From: Psychrobacter sp. APC 3426
GTDB lineage: Bacteria > Pseudomonadota > Gammaproteobacteria > Pseudomonadales > Moraxellaceae
DNA: 64,000 bases
NCBI RefSeq assembly: GCF_030408035.1
Contig: NZ_JASDCF010000007.1
Coordinates: 46,524 to 110,523 of the forward strand
Direction: 5' to 3'
The number at the start of each line of letters is the position of its first letter. The stretch's first letter is position 1. The notes beneath the pieces were generated by a model. It ran no database searches. It was not told the origin of the DNA and saw only the letters and a list, made by a program, of their open reading frames with translations. The position numbers were made by a program, and so were the translations under genes. Positions 1-9,561 of this stretch are shown in pieces.

Positions 1-361
1 CCAAAAACAGCGTCTGTCCTACGTATTCTGTGATCTCATCCACCATCAATGGCTCACCGTCGAATACAGCGCCGATATCCGTCTGAGCGGTTAAGTCTTT
101 AAAACTTAAAACGTCAATGACCCCGTCAGCTGCTTTAACAGCGCTGAGATCCATACTGGTTACCCGAGCATGAGCGTGACTGCTTTTACCGACTGCCAAA
201 TGTAAAGTGCCTTGCGGCTTTAAGATATCATCGACATAGGTGGCCGTCCCCATGACGTGGCTTATCGCACTATCATGTTTGGCAGAGGTGCCGATTTTGT
301 TTTTAGGCGGACGTACGCGTCGAATACTGTAACTGTCAAATAAGGAAGATTGATGGCTCAT
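1..361 (-). CDS. xdhB: Xanthine dehydrogenase, molybdopterin-binding subunit (N-terminal part)
   Basis: The gene starts at 361 on the minus strand and runs off the left edge, so only about 120 residues are visible. The N-terminus begins MSHQSSLFDSYSIRR and continues with a stretch typical of the large, molybdenum-cofactor subunit of bacterial xanthine dehydrogenases (HVMGTATYVDD, then SHAHARVTSMD). The enzyme oxidises hypoxanthine and xanthine to urate, passing electrons to the FeS/FAD subunit. It lies 73 bp downstream of the gene for that partner subunit, on the same strand, which is the usual xdhA-xdhB order. The molybdopterin-binding and catalytic regions lie outside the window and cannot be checked. 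Confidence 0.85.
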   Translation of the reverse strand, partial: MSHQSSLFDSYSIRRVRPPKNKIGTSAKHDSAISHVMGTATYVDDILKPQGTLHLAVGKSSHAHARVTSMDLSAVKAADGVIDVLSFKDLTAQTDIGAVFDGEPLMVDEITEYVGQTLFL

Positions 362-434
362 GATGATTCTCTCTTTATTTTCAGCAAAAGCTATAATTCA
401 GCCCTTACTGTCTTAGCTATCATTAATAAACTTG

Positions 435-2195
435 TTAAGCGCTCTCAGCCTCTACATCTCTTAACAGCTGCTTGCCACATTTAATCAACAAACGTTGTAC
501 CACATGCAAGCGATACTCACGGCTGGCTCGGACATCCGTCAATGGTGAGACATCCATCGGTAGCGCCTTTGCAGCCTTCTTAAAACTTGCAATCTCAAGG
601 GGCTGGCCTAGGAGTGCTTGCTGGCAACTCTTTACTAATAACGGTATCGCTGCCATACCGCCGAGACCAATTTTTGCATGGTCGATAGCCATACCGTCTG
701 CCGACAGATCGATTCTTACGGCAACCAAACAAGCAGAAATATCATCTTCATAACGCTTACTAATTTTATGAATAAATAGATGCTGATTATCCTGCATCAG
801 TGGCATATGAATAGCAACAATGTAACTGCCTGCCCGTAGCTTGGTTTTTTTATAATCTAGAAAAAATTCTGATAAGGGTATTATCTCGTCGACATAAGAT
901 GTTTTGTTGTGTTCATTGCTTTCATTCTTAGCACTGGCATCTTCGCCACCAACATCTCTATTATTGGGGCTACAATGACGTAAATGAATACGCGCTTCTA
1001 ACGCTAGTAAAATCGGCGGTAAATCTCCTATTGGTGAGGCATTGGCAATATTACCGCCAAGCGTACCCATATTACGTATTTGCGGTGAAGCCGTTCTTGC
1101 GAATAGTGCTGCAAAAGCAGGATAGTACTGCTCAAGTATTGGCAGCATTTGCTGATAGGTCATGCCCGCACCAAACGTCAATTCTTGTACTGCTACTTCA
1201 TTATCAGTGGAATTATCTAACTCGGACAACGACTTTGCATCAGCCTTTGAGCCAGACTTTGAATGAGAGAGCGACCATGTTCTTAGCTCATCAATAGCAG
1301 ACAGCTGAATAATCACTTCATGATCAACCAAGTGCTGCGTAATGCTCAATCCCAAGTCCGTACCACCGGCCCAAATTGTTGCACTTGGATATACAGCTAA
1401 TAGCTGATTAAGCTCATCTACTGTCTTTGGAATGAATAGCTGCCGCGACTCTTCACTCAGTGCAGGCTCAATAGTTGACGCTTTATTCGAGGTATCCAAC
1501 GATGCAGTTTTAGGTTGCGACTTACTGTTACTCGCCATCGCATCCGTAGCTAAGCTTATCGTTAAATCTTTTGCTACTGTTTTATCAGCATCTCTTTGCT
1601 GACCAATTTTACCCATCGTCAGGCCTGCTTCGATAATGGGGCGATAACCGGTACAACGGCATAGATTTCCTGAAATTGAGGCGACAATATCATCATAGCT
1701 TAGCTCGTCATTACTTAGCAGTTCATTAGCTGACTCACCATTTGAGCTACCCTGCTTGGCATTTTTCTGTTGTTGCATACGATTATTTTCATATAAATTC
1801 GCAAGAGACATCACAAAACCAGGCGTACAAAATCCACACTGCGAGCCATGACAGTCAACCATCGCCTGCTGTGCAGGATGCAATAGCGCCCGCTCTGGAT
1901 GATGTGCTGGATTGTCCGCTAAATAAGAAGCAGTCATTAAATGATGACCATCCATTAGCGACAATAGAGCAATACAAGAGTTAAAAGTATAAAAAGGCGT
2001 GCTAGCACTAGAATTGCTTGTCGCATGATTAGGTAAGCGTTGCGCCATAATGGTACAGGCACCGCAATCCCCACTACCACAGCCTTCTTTAGTATCAGTT
2101 TGATGTTCGTGCAAGCGCAGATACTCAAGTACCGTCGTATTCGGATTGAGGTGACTTATCTCATGGCGCTTTCCGTTTAGATAGAAACTAATCAT
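435..2195 (-). CDS. xdhA: Xanthine dehydrogenase small subunit (2Fe-2S and FAD domains)
   Basis: 586 residues. The plant-type ferredoxin domain shows C39, C44, C47 and C74. The second 2Fe-2S domain shows C120 and C123 (QCGFC) and C179 and C181 (NLCRC). A hydrophilic linker of about 60 residues follows. The FAD domain starts near residue 254, with AGGTDLG and TLGGNIANASPIGD as flavin-binding signatures, and a CO-dehydrogenase-flavoprotein C-terminal domain follows. In the family this subunit carries electrons from the molybdenum centre of XdhB to NAD+. It is somewhat longer than usual because of low-complexity insertions around residues 140-165 and 195-250 and in the FAD domain around 410. The gene lies between a purine permease upstream and xdhB downstream, all on the minus strand, so a transport-plus-catabolism operon is likely. 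Confidence 0.92.
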   Translation of the reverse strand: MISFYLNGKRHEISHLNPNTTVLEYLRLHEHQTDTKEGCGSGDCGACTIMAQRLPNHATSNSSASTPFYTFNSCIALLSLMDGHHLMTASYLADNPAHHPERALLHPAQQAMVDCHGSQCGFCTPGFVMSLANLYENNRMQQQKNAKQGSSNGESANELLSNDELSYDDIVASISGNLCRCTGYRPIIEAGLTMGKIGQQRDADKTVAKDLTISLATDAMASNSKSQPKTASLDTSNKASTIEPALSEESRQLFIPKTVDELNQLLAVYPSATIWAGGTDLGLSITQHLVDHEVIIQLSAIDELRTWSLSHSKSGSKADAKSLSELDNSTDNEVAVQELTFGAGMTYQQMLPILEQYYPAFAALFARTASPQIRNMGTLGGNIANASPIGDLPPILLALEARIHLRHCSPNNRDVGGEDASAKNESNEHNKTSYVDEIIPLSEFFLDYKKTKLRAGSYIVAIHMPLMQDNQHLFIHKISKRYEDDISACLVAVRIDLSADGMAIDHAKIGLGGMAAIPLLVKSCQQALLGQPLEIASFKKAAKALPMDVSPLTDVRASREYRLHVVQRLLIKCGKQLLRDVEAESA

Positions 2196-2352
2196 AGCAA
2201 TACTCGGCTAAAAAATTGGGCTTTGTGAAATTAAACAGCTTAAATAGAGTGTTAATATAAACACTTTTTAAATGGCGCAAACCAATCAGTCTATATTTAA
2301 TAGATATCACACAATAATATTAACCAATCACACTTCTATTAAATATTTACTT

Positions 2353-3723
2353 TTATATATCAGCGTCTTGGGTATCTTCTGGTAAAAATAAACTTAACGA
2401 AATCGCAGTAATAGCGCCTATTGCGACAGGCGATATCAGCACGTTACGTATCAGTTCGGGCAATTGTGACAATACCTCAGGCACCATAGATACACCGATG
2501 CCCATCCCTACAGAGGTAGCAATAATCAACATATCACGGCGGTCAAGCTTGGCGCTAGCCAATACTTTGATACCAGCCACCGCTACTGTCCCGAACATCA
2601 CCAACGTTGCACCGCCAAGTACCGGCTGAGGCATGGTTTGCAAGATAGCACCAAAAACAGGAAATAATCCGATGATAATCATCAGAGCGGCAATGTAGAT
2701 ACCGACATGACGGCTGGCGACTCCAGTTAATGCAATGACGCCATTGTTTTGGCTAAAGGTAGTCGATGGCATACTATTTAAGGTAGCAGCAATCATAGAA
2801 TTGACCCCATCTGCCAATACACCGCCCTGGATTCGATTAAGGTAAATGGGACCTTTGACAGGCTCTTTAGAAACCACAGCGTTGGCTGTGAGATCGCCTG
2901 TCGTCTCAAGGGCGCTGACACAATATAGAATGGCTATTGGAATGAAAGCGGCAATATCAAACTGAAAACCAAACCTAAATGGGATGGGAACAGTGATAAA
3001 ACCGACATTGTTCAAGGAAGAAAAATCTAACCTACCCATAAAAAAGGCGGCTAACATTCCCAAGATTAAAGCAATAACAATGGAGGAAAGTCTTAATAAT
3101 GGATTTTTTGAGCGGTTAAATACAATCACTGACACCAGCACAACCATACCTAAGAATAAGTTCTGCAAACTGCCAAAGTCCTCTGCCCCAAAGCCACCTG
3201 CAATATCAGTCATGGCGACTTCAATCAGTGGAACACCGATGAGAATAATAATGGTACCGGTAACAACCGGGGTAAATATTCTTTTTAATTTGTGAATAAA
3301 GCGGCTAAGAACAACCTCAACAAAGGCAGCGCAAAAACTAACACCAAAAATAGTAGCCAAAATATCTTCCGGCGAACCACCACGGCCCTTTACAATCAGT
3401 CCAGCAGCGATAATAGCGGTCAAAAAAGCAAAGCTAGTACCTTGCAAACTGAGCATGCCAGCGCCTATAGGACCTATTTTTTTACATTGGATATAAGTGC
3501 CAATCCCAGAGGAGATGAGCGCGCAGCTAATTAGATAGGGAACGTAATCACCCAAACCCAAAGTTCCGGCGACAATTAAGGTGGGAGTGACAATAGCGAC
3601 GATACTAGCCAGTAGATGTTGTAAAGCGGCGAAACTTGCTGGCCAAAAGCTGGGCTTGTCATTGAGCTGATACATCAACTCAGCGTTTTTTTGAGACTCT
3701 AAAGATTCAGACATTTTAATCAT
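2353..3723 (-). CDS. NCS2-family xanthine/uric acid-type permease
   Basis: 456 residues, almost entirely hydrophobic, predicted to form 12-14 membrane segments. The nucleobase-ascorbate transporter signature is present as SQNNGVIALTG (Q-N-x-G-x4-T-G). The early segment containing LSLQGTSFAF matches the xanthine/urate branch of the NCS2 (UraA/XanQ) proton symporters. Its position directly upstream of xdhA-xdhB makes xanthine, hypoxanthine-derived purines or urate the likeliest substrate, but sequence alone does not separate these. An inverted repeat lies 24 bp upstream of the start. The start at 3723 was kept; an in-frame Met three codons later (MSESLESQ) is an equally plausible start. Confidence 0.88.
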   Translation of the reverse strand: MIKMSESLESQKNAELMYQLNDKPSFWPASFAALQHLLASIVAIVTPTLIVAGTLGLGDYVPYLISCALISSGIGTYIQCKKIGPIGAGMLSLQGTSFAFLTAIIAAGLIVKGRGGSPEDILATIFGVSFCAAFVEVVLSRFIHKLKRIFTPVVTGTIIILIGVPLIEVAMTDIAGGFGAEDFGSLQNLFLGMVVLVSVIVFNRSKNPLLRLSSIVIALILGMLAAFFMGRLDFSSLNNVGFITVPIPFRFGFQFDIAAFIPIAILYCVSALETTGDLTANAVVSKEPVKGPIYLNRIQGGVLADGVNSMIAATLNSMPSTTFSQNNGVIALTGVASRHVGIYIAALMIIIGLFPVFGAILQTMPQPVLGGATLVMFGTVAVAGIKVLASAKLDRRDMLIIATSVGMGIGVSMVPEVLSQLPELIRNVLISPVAIGAITAISLSLFLPEDTQDADI

Positions 3724-3746
3724 CCTTGATTAATATGACCTTAAAT

Positions 3747-3769
3747 CTATTAACAATCCTTGTTAATAG
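3747..3769. promoter_or_regulatory. Inverted repeat upstream of the permease, candidate operator
   Basis: Perfect 10-bp half-sites, ctattaacaa and ttgttaatag, are separated by 3 bp. The repeat lies 24-46 bp upstream of the permease start. The symmetry and position fit a repressor site or a 5'-UTR hairpin for the permease-xdhAB operon. No regulator gene is in view. Confidence 0.4.
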
Positions 3770-3940
3770 TTGTAGGCTGCTCTCGTTAAATTCCCCACCT
3801 TATTACTAGTCACAACATCAATTAAAAAGATGACTATTTGGTCAGGTTTTATTTATAGTATCACCACTATTGTTTGCCTACAAGCTAAAAAACCATGGAT
3901 TTAAAAGGTTTTTAACGTCCAAGCAAAATAATAAATAATT

Positions 3941-4743
3941 GGTGGTGTATCAAAAAGTATGCTGGAGTAATAAAGGGAGGGTGACAGTCAAAGCAAGATG
4001 ATATATTTGAGGTTATGAAGACACAAATACAGATCAGTTGCCCCGACTGTCACAGTCCCAGTTTAAAGAAAAATGGCATAAAAAGCTATGGCAAGCAGCA
4101 CTACCAATGCAAGGACTGCAAACGACAATTTATTGGTGACCATGCCTTAACGTATCATGGCTGTCACTCTAGAATAGAAGACATCATACGGCTAATGACG
4201 GTTAGAGGTTGCGGCGTTAGAGACATAGCCGTTATAGCCAAGGTTAGCATTGGTAAAGTGCTTAGCACCATAGGCTCATCCATTTACAAGATTGTACCTA
4301 AGAAGCGCTACTATGAACGCTTAGAGGTTGATGAGTTCTGGACTTACGTATATCGCAAGAAACGTAAAGTGTGGCTCATCTACGCTTATGACCGTGCTAC
4401 TAATGAGATTGTCGCTTATGTCTGGGGCAAACGTGACCTAAAAACGGCTAAGAAGTTAAGAGCACGTTTAAAGCAGCTTACAGTCAGCTATGGCTCTATC
4501 AGTATGGACAACTGGGACAGTTTTATAACCGCCTTTAGAAGTGATAACAAACGAATTGGCAAACAGCATACGGTAGGTATAGAAGGTAATAACTGCCGTC
4601 TTAGACACCGATTGCGTCGGGCGGTTAGAAAGACTTGTTGCTTCTCAAAAAAGCTTGATAATCACTTTAAAGTATTCGATCTGGTGTTCTTTTATGTCAA
4701 TTATGGTTACGTCTGATGCCAGCATACTTTTTAGAACACCACC
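3941..4743 (+). mobile_element. Complete IS1-family insertion sequence (803 bp)
   Basis: The left end begins ggtggtgtatcaaaaagtat and the right end finishes with its imperfect inverted copy (tactttttagaacaccacc), giving terminal inverted repeats of about 25 bp at 3941-3965 and 4719-4743. An exact 8-bp direct repeat, aaataatt, flanks the element at 3933-3940 and 4744-4751, as expected for IS1-type target duplication. A single uninterrupted transposase gene lies inside. The ends, duplication and transposase all look intact, suggesting a recent insertion. It sits between the putA terminator and the permease promoter region and disrupts no gene. Confidence 0.95.
4015..4716 (+). CDS. IS1-family transposase, single-ORF type
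   Basis: 233 residues. An N-terminal zinc finger shows C9/C12 and C32/C35. A helix-turn-helix region follows near residues 55-85. The DDE-type catalytic residues can be assigned as D106 (LEVDEFW), D165 (SMDNWDSF) and E190 (VGIEGNN), followed by the basic RLRHRLRRAVRKT block seen in IS1 InsB. Classical IS1 makes this protein by frameshifting between insA and insB. Here it is one continuous frame, as in a known subgroup of the family. It occupies most of the element defined by the inverted repeats at 3941 and 4743. The same ends occur on a short element at 61904-62035, which this enzyme could mobilise. Confidence 0.93.
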   Translation: MKTQIQISCPDCHSPSLKKNGIKSYGKQHYQCKDCKRQFIGDHALTYHGCHSRIEDIIRLMTVRGCGVRDIAVIAKVSIGKVLSTIGSSIYKIVPKKRYYERLEVDEFWTYVYRKKRKVWLIYAYDRATNEIVAYVWGKRDLKTAKKLRARLKQLTVSYGSISMDNWDSFITAFRSDNKRIGKQHTVGIEGNNCRLRHRLRRAVRKTCCFSKKLDNHFKVFDLVFFYVNYGYV

Positions 4744-4769
4744 AAATAATTTAAGAAGACTATAAAAAA

Positions 4770-4818
4770 ACGGTCAGTAATCATTTACCAAAGCGCTTGG
4801 AAAACAATTACTGACCGT
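4770..4818 (-). terminator. Intrinsic terminator after the putA region
   Basis: A perfect 12-bp stem (acggtcagtaat at 4770-4781 with attactgaccgt at 4807-4818) encloses a 25-nt loop. On the minus strand it is followed by a run of seven T. It lies 58 bp beyond the stop of the last putA-region gene. Confidence 0.8.
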
Positions 4819-4875
4819 CATGTGTGAGATTCTATTTTTATCTACTAAAACCTCTAAACTTTTATCTATAAAACT

Positions 4876-5568
4876 TTACTCTGTGCCAAGTTCTAGTAAG
4901 CTGGCATTACCACCAATCGCTGTGGTATTGATTGTCTTGACACGCTCAGTGACAAAGCGATAGAGATAATCAGGCGTTAACATCTCTGACAAGCCCTCCA
5001 TATCAGTGACGCTAATGACTTGCGTCAAGATACCGTCAGTATTTGCAAGTTCTTGACTGATGGCTTGTACTTCGCTGTTATTTCCTGAGACAGCCACTTG
5101 AGCCAGACGATCTATATATAGCAGAGTGACGGTTTGTGAGTCATTAGCAACGCTCAATACATCGTCACTGATACCAGTGTCATACAGTATCTTTGCTGCT
5201 TCATCACACATCTCAGCCTGACTAGGACAATGAAGTATCACCTCGTTACCAGTAAGCAATGCTGCAATGAGCTGCCCAAGTACTGCCATTGCACGCGCAG
5301 ACTCTCCACCGATAACCATCGTCTTACCACGAGCAGTGACGTATAAATCATTTGACTCGCCCGTAGCACCAGTCATACGGTGCATCTCATCCAAACTAGG
5401 TGCCGCGCTCAATAGATGATGAAACAAGCGCTTTGCCTTATTGGCATCTCCTGTTAACAACGCCAGTTTTGGAATGGCTGCTTGCAGATACGTTGCGCGA
5501 TTCACTGCACCAAGTAATCGCCAAGATTCACAAACCTGAGCATGATTTTTTTTGAATTCAGTCGCCAT
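4876..5568 (-). CDS. Detached C-terminal domain of PutA (ALDH-superfamily-like domain)
   Basis: 230 residues. The C-terminus, RVKTINTTAIGGNASLLELG, matches the conserved C-terminal motif of long PutA proteins (TxNTxAxGGNxxL). The rest looks like the non-catalytic aldehyde-dehydrogenase-like domain that closes the substrate tunnel in such enzymes. It is encoded separately: the PutA stop is at 5580-5582, this gene starts at 5568 in a different frame, and TAAGGAG overlapping the PutA stop supplies a good ribosome-binding site 6 nt before the ATG. Lengths of 1084 plus 230 residues add up to a normal long PutA. Translational coupling is likely. I infer that the domain binds PutA non-covalently. 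A sequencing error joining two frames cannot be fully excluded, but the well-placed start signal argues against it. Confidence 0.8.
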   Translation of the reverse strand: MATEFKKNHAQVCESWRLLGAVNRATYLQAAIPKLALLTGDANKAKRLFHHLLSAAPSLDEMHRMTGATGESNDLYVTARGKTMVIGGESARAMAVLGQLIAALLTGNEVILHCPSQAEMCDEAAKILYDTGISDDVLSVANDSQTVTLLYIDRLAQVAVSGNNSEVQAISQELANTDGILTQVISVTDMEGLSEMLTPDYLYRFVTERVKTINTTAIGGNASLLELGTE

Positions 5569-5579
5569 GTTGCTACTCC

Positions 5580-8500
5580 TTATGCGATTTCTGTTTGAGT
5601 GTGTGATGCAGTTGCATTGCTAGTATTTGTCTGAGTAGCATCAACTGACTCAGAGCTTAACTGCATCAGACGCGCGACATAGTGCGGACCACCTGCTTTT
5701 GGACCCGTACCAGACAGACCACAACCGCCAAATGGCTGAACGTTTACGACGGCACCAATTTGGTTTCGGTTGATGTAAGTGTTACCAACGAACGCACGAC
5801 GTTCAATATGCTCAACGATGTTCTCAATACGGCTATGAATACCTAGCGTCAAACCAAAACCCGTACCGTTAATAGCATCAATCAGCTTATTTAAGTCACG
5901 AGCTTGATAGCGTAATACATGCAAAATTGGACCGAAATGCTCACCGCCTATCACATCGATGCTCTTGACTTCGATGGCGGTTGGTAGGACGAAGGTGGAA
6001 TTATCTTGACTGACCACTGAGCTTGCGCTCATCGGTGTCTGGGCCAAAATAGTCGCTGTAGGCTCCGCACTCATACGCTCGATGTGCGCCTCAAGACCTT
6101 TTTTGGCGTCCGCATCAATTACTGGGCCCACATCTGTGGCAGCATATAACGGATTGCCAACAGAGAGCTCAGCCATATTACCTTGCAGTAACTCAATTAA
6201 CTCATCAGCCACTTCTTCTTGGACACATAATATGCGACATGCCGAACAACGCTGACCTGCTGAGCCAAAGGCTGACAATACGGCATCCTTAACCACTTGC
6301 TCAGGTAGTGCGGTTGAGTCCACGATCATCGCGTTCTGACCACCCGTTTCAGCGATAAGTACAGGCAGCTCACCGCTGGCTTGCGTATGATCATTTAAGC
6401 TTTGGTTGATACGCTGCGCCGTTTGGGTTGACCCTGTGAATATCACGCCCGCGATATTATCAGCGGCTGTCAAGGCACCGCCTACATCGCCTGCACCCGT
6501 GACTAACTGCAATGCTTCTGCTGGCACACCTGCTTGGTACATCAATTGCGCACCAAAATGAGCAATTAAGCTGGTCTGCTCGGCCGGTTTAGCGACAACA
6601 GTATTGCCCGCTGCTAGTGCAGCCACAATTTGACCGGTATAGATTGCCAATGGAAAGTTCCAAGGGCTGATACAAACAAAGGTACCACGCGCTTTGTAAA
6701 CCTGACGAGATTGCTTACCTGATAAATCAGTAAATTCGTGCACCACCTCGTCCAAACGCTCTGCTTCATCCGCATAGAAACGACAGAAATCGACGGCTTC
6801 TTTGATTTCATCGATACCGTCTTGCATCGTCTTGCCAGCTTCAACTTGGCATAACGCCATTAGCTCTGCGTAGTTCTCTTCATACAGGTCCGCTGTTTTG
6901 CGTAGGATAGCAGCACGTTTAGCCGCTGGTACTGCTTGCCACGCGCCTTGACCTGACACTGCTACATCTATTGCTTGAAGTGCGAGTTCAGCATTGGCAT
7001 ATTTCACGTCACCAGCGATAACGTCATGATTCCAAGGAGCACGTACTTTTTGAGACTCAAGCTCATGAATTTTACCGTCGGCTTCGTATTCATCAATCGC
7101 TTTGCCATTGATAATAGAAGTCGCTGACCACGTTTTATGTAAATGGCTATCGATGGCATCTTTAAACGGCAGCCATTGCGACTCTACAAAGATGTTTGGC
7201 CCAAAGCTAGCACGGCGGTCACCATAAATGTCTAATGGCAACGGAATATCAGGATTGTGCAGATTGCCATTGGCAAGCAATTTGTCGTACGGATGTACGG
7301 TCAGCTTATCAATGGGATAAGACTTGTCTAATAACTGATGGACAAACGAGCTATTGGCACCATTTTCGAGCAGACGACGTACCAAGTACGGTAGCAAGTC
7401 TTTATGAGCACCCACTGGCGCATAGATACGCACTGGAATTTTATAAGCTTGCAAGATATGGTCATAAAGGGCATCGCCCATACCATGCAAACGTTGGAAC
7501 TCAAAGTCTCTATGCGCACTCATGGTCATAATAGACGCGAGTGTGTGCGCATTATGCGTCGCAAACTGCGGCCAAATTAGTCCACGCAGATGGTCTGACA
7601 ATAAGAAGCGCGCACAGGCAAGGTAGGCTGTGTCCGTACCTTCTTTACGTGTCCAAACAGGATAGCCTGACAGACCTTTTTGTTGAGCCAGTTTGATCTC
7701 AGTATCCCAATAAGCGCCTTTTACCAAACGTACTGGAATACGATCGCCAACTTCAGTCGCCAGTCGTGCCAACCACGCTAAAATCGCAATCGCACGTTTT
7801 GAGTAGCCTTGAACGACCAGCCCTAGGCCATCCCAATCTGCTGTCAAATTATCACGATACAAAGACTCAAATAGCTTCAGAGAAATCTCAAGACGATCTG
7901 CTTCTTCGGCATCGATACTGATATCGACATTGACTTCACGTGCCGCTTCAATCAGCAATAAGCAACGCTGACGTAATAAACCCATCACTTGCGCTTCTTG
8001 CGTTGCCTCATAGCGTGGGTGCAATGCTGATAACTTGATAGAAACAGAAGGCTTTGGCATACCCTCTTTCACTTTAATACTGGCCGTGGCTTTAATGGCA
8101 TGCAAGTAATCATTAAAGTATTTTTCGGCATCTTTATGAGTGATGGCAGCTTCACCCAACATATCAAATGAATAGGTATAGCCTTTATTGCGATATGGTT
8201 GGCTGTTTTTATTAGCGTCTTCGATGGTTTCGCCCAATACAAACTGATGACCCATGATACGCATGGCTTTTTGCATCGCACCACGAATGACAGGTTCGCC
8301 CATCTTCTTAGTCATGCGATCCAAAAACCCTGAGGCTGTGGTACTACTATCAATACTGACCACACGGCCCGTCATCATCATGCCCCAAGTAGAGGCATTG
8401 ACCATAAAACCATTATCGTTCTTAATATGTTTTTTCCAGTCAGCCACACTCATCTTGTCATGAATCAAAGCATCAGCAGTATAATTGTCTGGAACACGAA

Positions 8501-8834
8501 TCAAGGCTTCTGCCAAGCTCATCAGCAAAATACCTTCTTGGGTATCAAGGCTGTACTCAAGCAATAACGAGTCAACCATTTTGACCGCTTTGCCATCGTT
8601 ACGGACATGCTCAACCAGCTGGCGAGTTTGCTCAGCAGCAGCGTCACGTTCTTCAGAACTTGGCTTAGCAAGTGGCAATAACTCTGACAACCAGCGATCT
8701 TCATCAACGCTATACAACGGCGAAACACGCGAAAGCAGCACATCTGATGACTGCGCTATATAATCCGGCGACAGCAAATCGACAGGATTGAATAAAATCG
8801 GTTCTTGCGGGGTAAACTGGTCTACTGGGTTCAT
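5580..8834 (-). CDS. putA: Bifunctional proline dehydrogenase / L-glutamate-gamma-semialdehyde dehydrogenase
   Basis: 1084 residues. The proline dehydrogenase barrel includes SIKLSALHPRYE near residue 265 and RRLLENGANSSFVHQL near 485. The aldehyde dehydrogenase domain shows Glu near residue 831 (AETGGQN), FTGSTQTA, and catalytic Cys near 861 (GQRCSACR). The enzyme converts proline to glutamate using FAD, then NAD+. There is no N-terminal ribbon-helix-helix domain, so unlike E. coli PutA it should not repress its own gene. The protein ends soon after GGCGLSGTGPKAGGPHY. The C-terminal domain of long PutAs is missing here and is encoded by the next gene. GGAG stands 5 nt before the ATG. Confidence 0.95.
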   Translation of the reverse strand: MNPVDQFTPQEPILFNPVDLLSPDYIAQSSDVLLSRVSPLYSVDEDRWLSELLPLAKPSSEERDAAAEQTRQLVEHVRNDGKAVKMVDSLLLEYSLDTQEGILLMSLAEALIRVPDNYTADALIHDKMSVADWKKHIKNDNGFMVNASTWGMMMTGRVVSIDSSTTASGFLDRMTKKMGEPVIRGAMQKAMRIMGHQFVLGETIEDANKNSQPYRNKGYTYSFDMLGEAAITHKDAEKYFNDYLHAIKATASIKVKEGMPKPSVSIKLSALHPRYEATQEAQVMGLLRQRCLLLIEAAREVNVDISIDAEEADRLEISLKLFESLYRDNLTADWDGLGLVVQGYSKRAIAILAWLARLATEVGDRIPVRLVKGAYWDTEIKLAQQKGLSGYPVWTRKEGTDTAYLACARFLLSDHLRGLIWPQFATHNAHTLASIMTMSAHRDFEFQRLHGMGDALYDHILQAYKIPVRIYAPVGAHKDLLPYLVRRLLENGANSSFVHQLLDKSYPIDKLTVHPYDKLLANGNLHNPDIPLPLDIYGDRRASFGPNIFVESQWLPFKDAIDSHLHKTWSATSIINGKAIDEYEADGKIHELESQKVRAPWNHDVIAGDVKYANAELALQAIDVAVSGQGAWQAVPAAKRAAILRKTADLYEENYAELMALCQVEAGKTMQDGIDEIKEAVDFCRFYADEAERLDEVVHEFTDLSGKQSRQVYKARGTFVCISPWNFPLAIYTGQIVAALAAGNTVVAKPAEQTSLIAHFGAQLMYQAGVPAEALQLVTGAGDVGGALTAADNIAGVIFTGSTQTAQRINQSLNDHTQASGELPVLIAETGGQNAMIVDSTALPEQVVKDAVLSAFGSAGQRCSACRILCVQEEVADELIELLQGNMAELSVGNPLYAATDVGPVIDADAKKGLEAHIERMSAEPTATILAQTPMSASSVVSQDNSTFVLPTAIEVKSIDVIGGEHFGPILHVLRYQARDLNKLIDAINGTGFGLTLGIHSRIENIVEHIERRAFVGNTYINRNQIGAVVNVQPFGGCGLSGTGPKAGGPHYVARLMQLSSESVDATQTNTSNATASHTQTEIA

Positions 8835-9495
8835 AACAACTCCATAACTATCGTTTAAAAACCATAATAAATGGTGCTTTAGGAAGTCTGATCGTCCTGT
8901 CTAACTGCCTATGACTGCTATTAAATCAAACAGCGCTCATCAACGGATATTTACAGCAATAATCAAAAGACCAAATGGCGCCATCACAAAACGAGAAAAT
9001 CCAGCATAGGCTGGAAGCGGTTAAGTAGGTCGTTCTAATGTTAAACGGGCTACGTTAACAATACAAAGGCAACAACGGAAAGTTAAGCGGCATTAGTGCC
9101 TTCTTCTTGTTAGTAGTGAAAGGAGTGGGATGATTAGATTTTGCGGCGGCAATTAAAATTAAGCTCATTGAAATACCATTATTAAAGCTATAAGAACTCG
9201 CTCTAATCACTGAAAATCTGTCATCTAAAATGACGCTAATTCACTGTAAGAAAAACCTCTACGGCGTTGATTGAGGTGATGCGCTTAACATGGCAATAGT
9301 ATCATGAAAAAAACTTTCAAACTAACGATATACTCTATTTTAACAAATCAATATATTAATAAAAAACAATTAGTTATAAGCATCTCATTAACGATGACGC
9401 CCTAGTTATAACTAGCTGTTTACTATTGGCTATTAATTGTTTTTTAAATCAAATACTTGGCATATATACGGCTGATTTAATTGCTATTAAAGCTC
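8835..9495. other. Intergenic region upstream of putA
   Basis: About 660 bp between the putA start and the terminator of the purine permease. It should hold the putA promoter. No convincing gene was found. The only open frame worth naming is a 37-codon minus-strand ORF (9055-9168), which lacks a ribosome-binding site. No putA regulator gene is adjacent. Confidence 0.4.
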
Positions 9496-9539
9496 AAAAA
9501 GAACCTCTTTATCTAGTAGATAGACAAAGAGGTTCTTTT
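9496..9539 (-). terminator. Intrinsic terminator after the AzgA-type permease
   Basis: The stem aagaacctcttt / aaagaggttctt has A-runs on one side and T-runs on the other, so it can work in both directions. On the minus strand it lies just after the permease stop at 9562. Confidence 0.8.
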
Positions 9540-9561
9540 GGTGAAGACAATATCTAATATT

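Noticed and set aside
4015..4716. Need for a programmed frameshift as in classical IS1
   Set aside because: The transposase is one continuous frame from zinc finger to catalytic Glu, so no frameshift is required.
9055..9168. 37-codon minus-strand ORF upstream of putA (MSLILIAAAKSNHP...)
   Set aside because: No ribosome-binding site and no recognisable product; it could be chance in a 660-bp gap.
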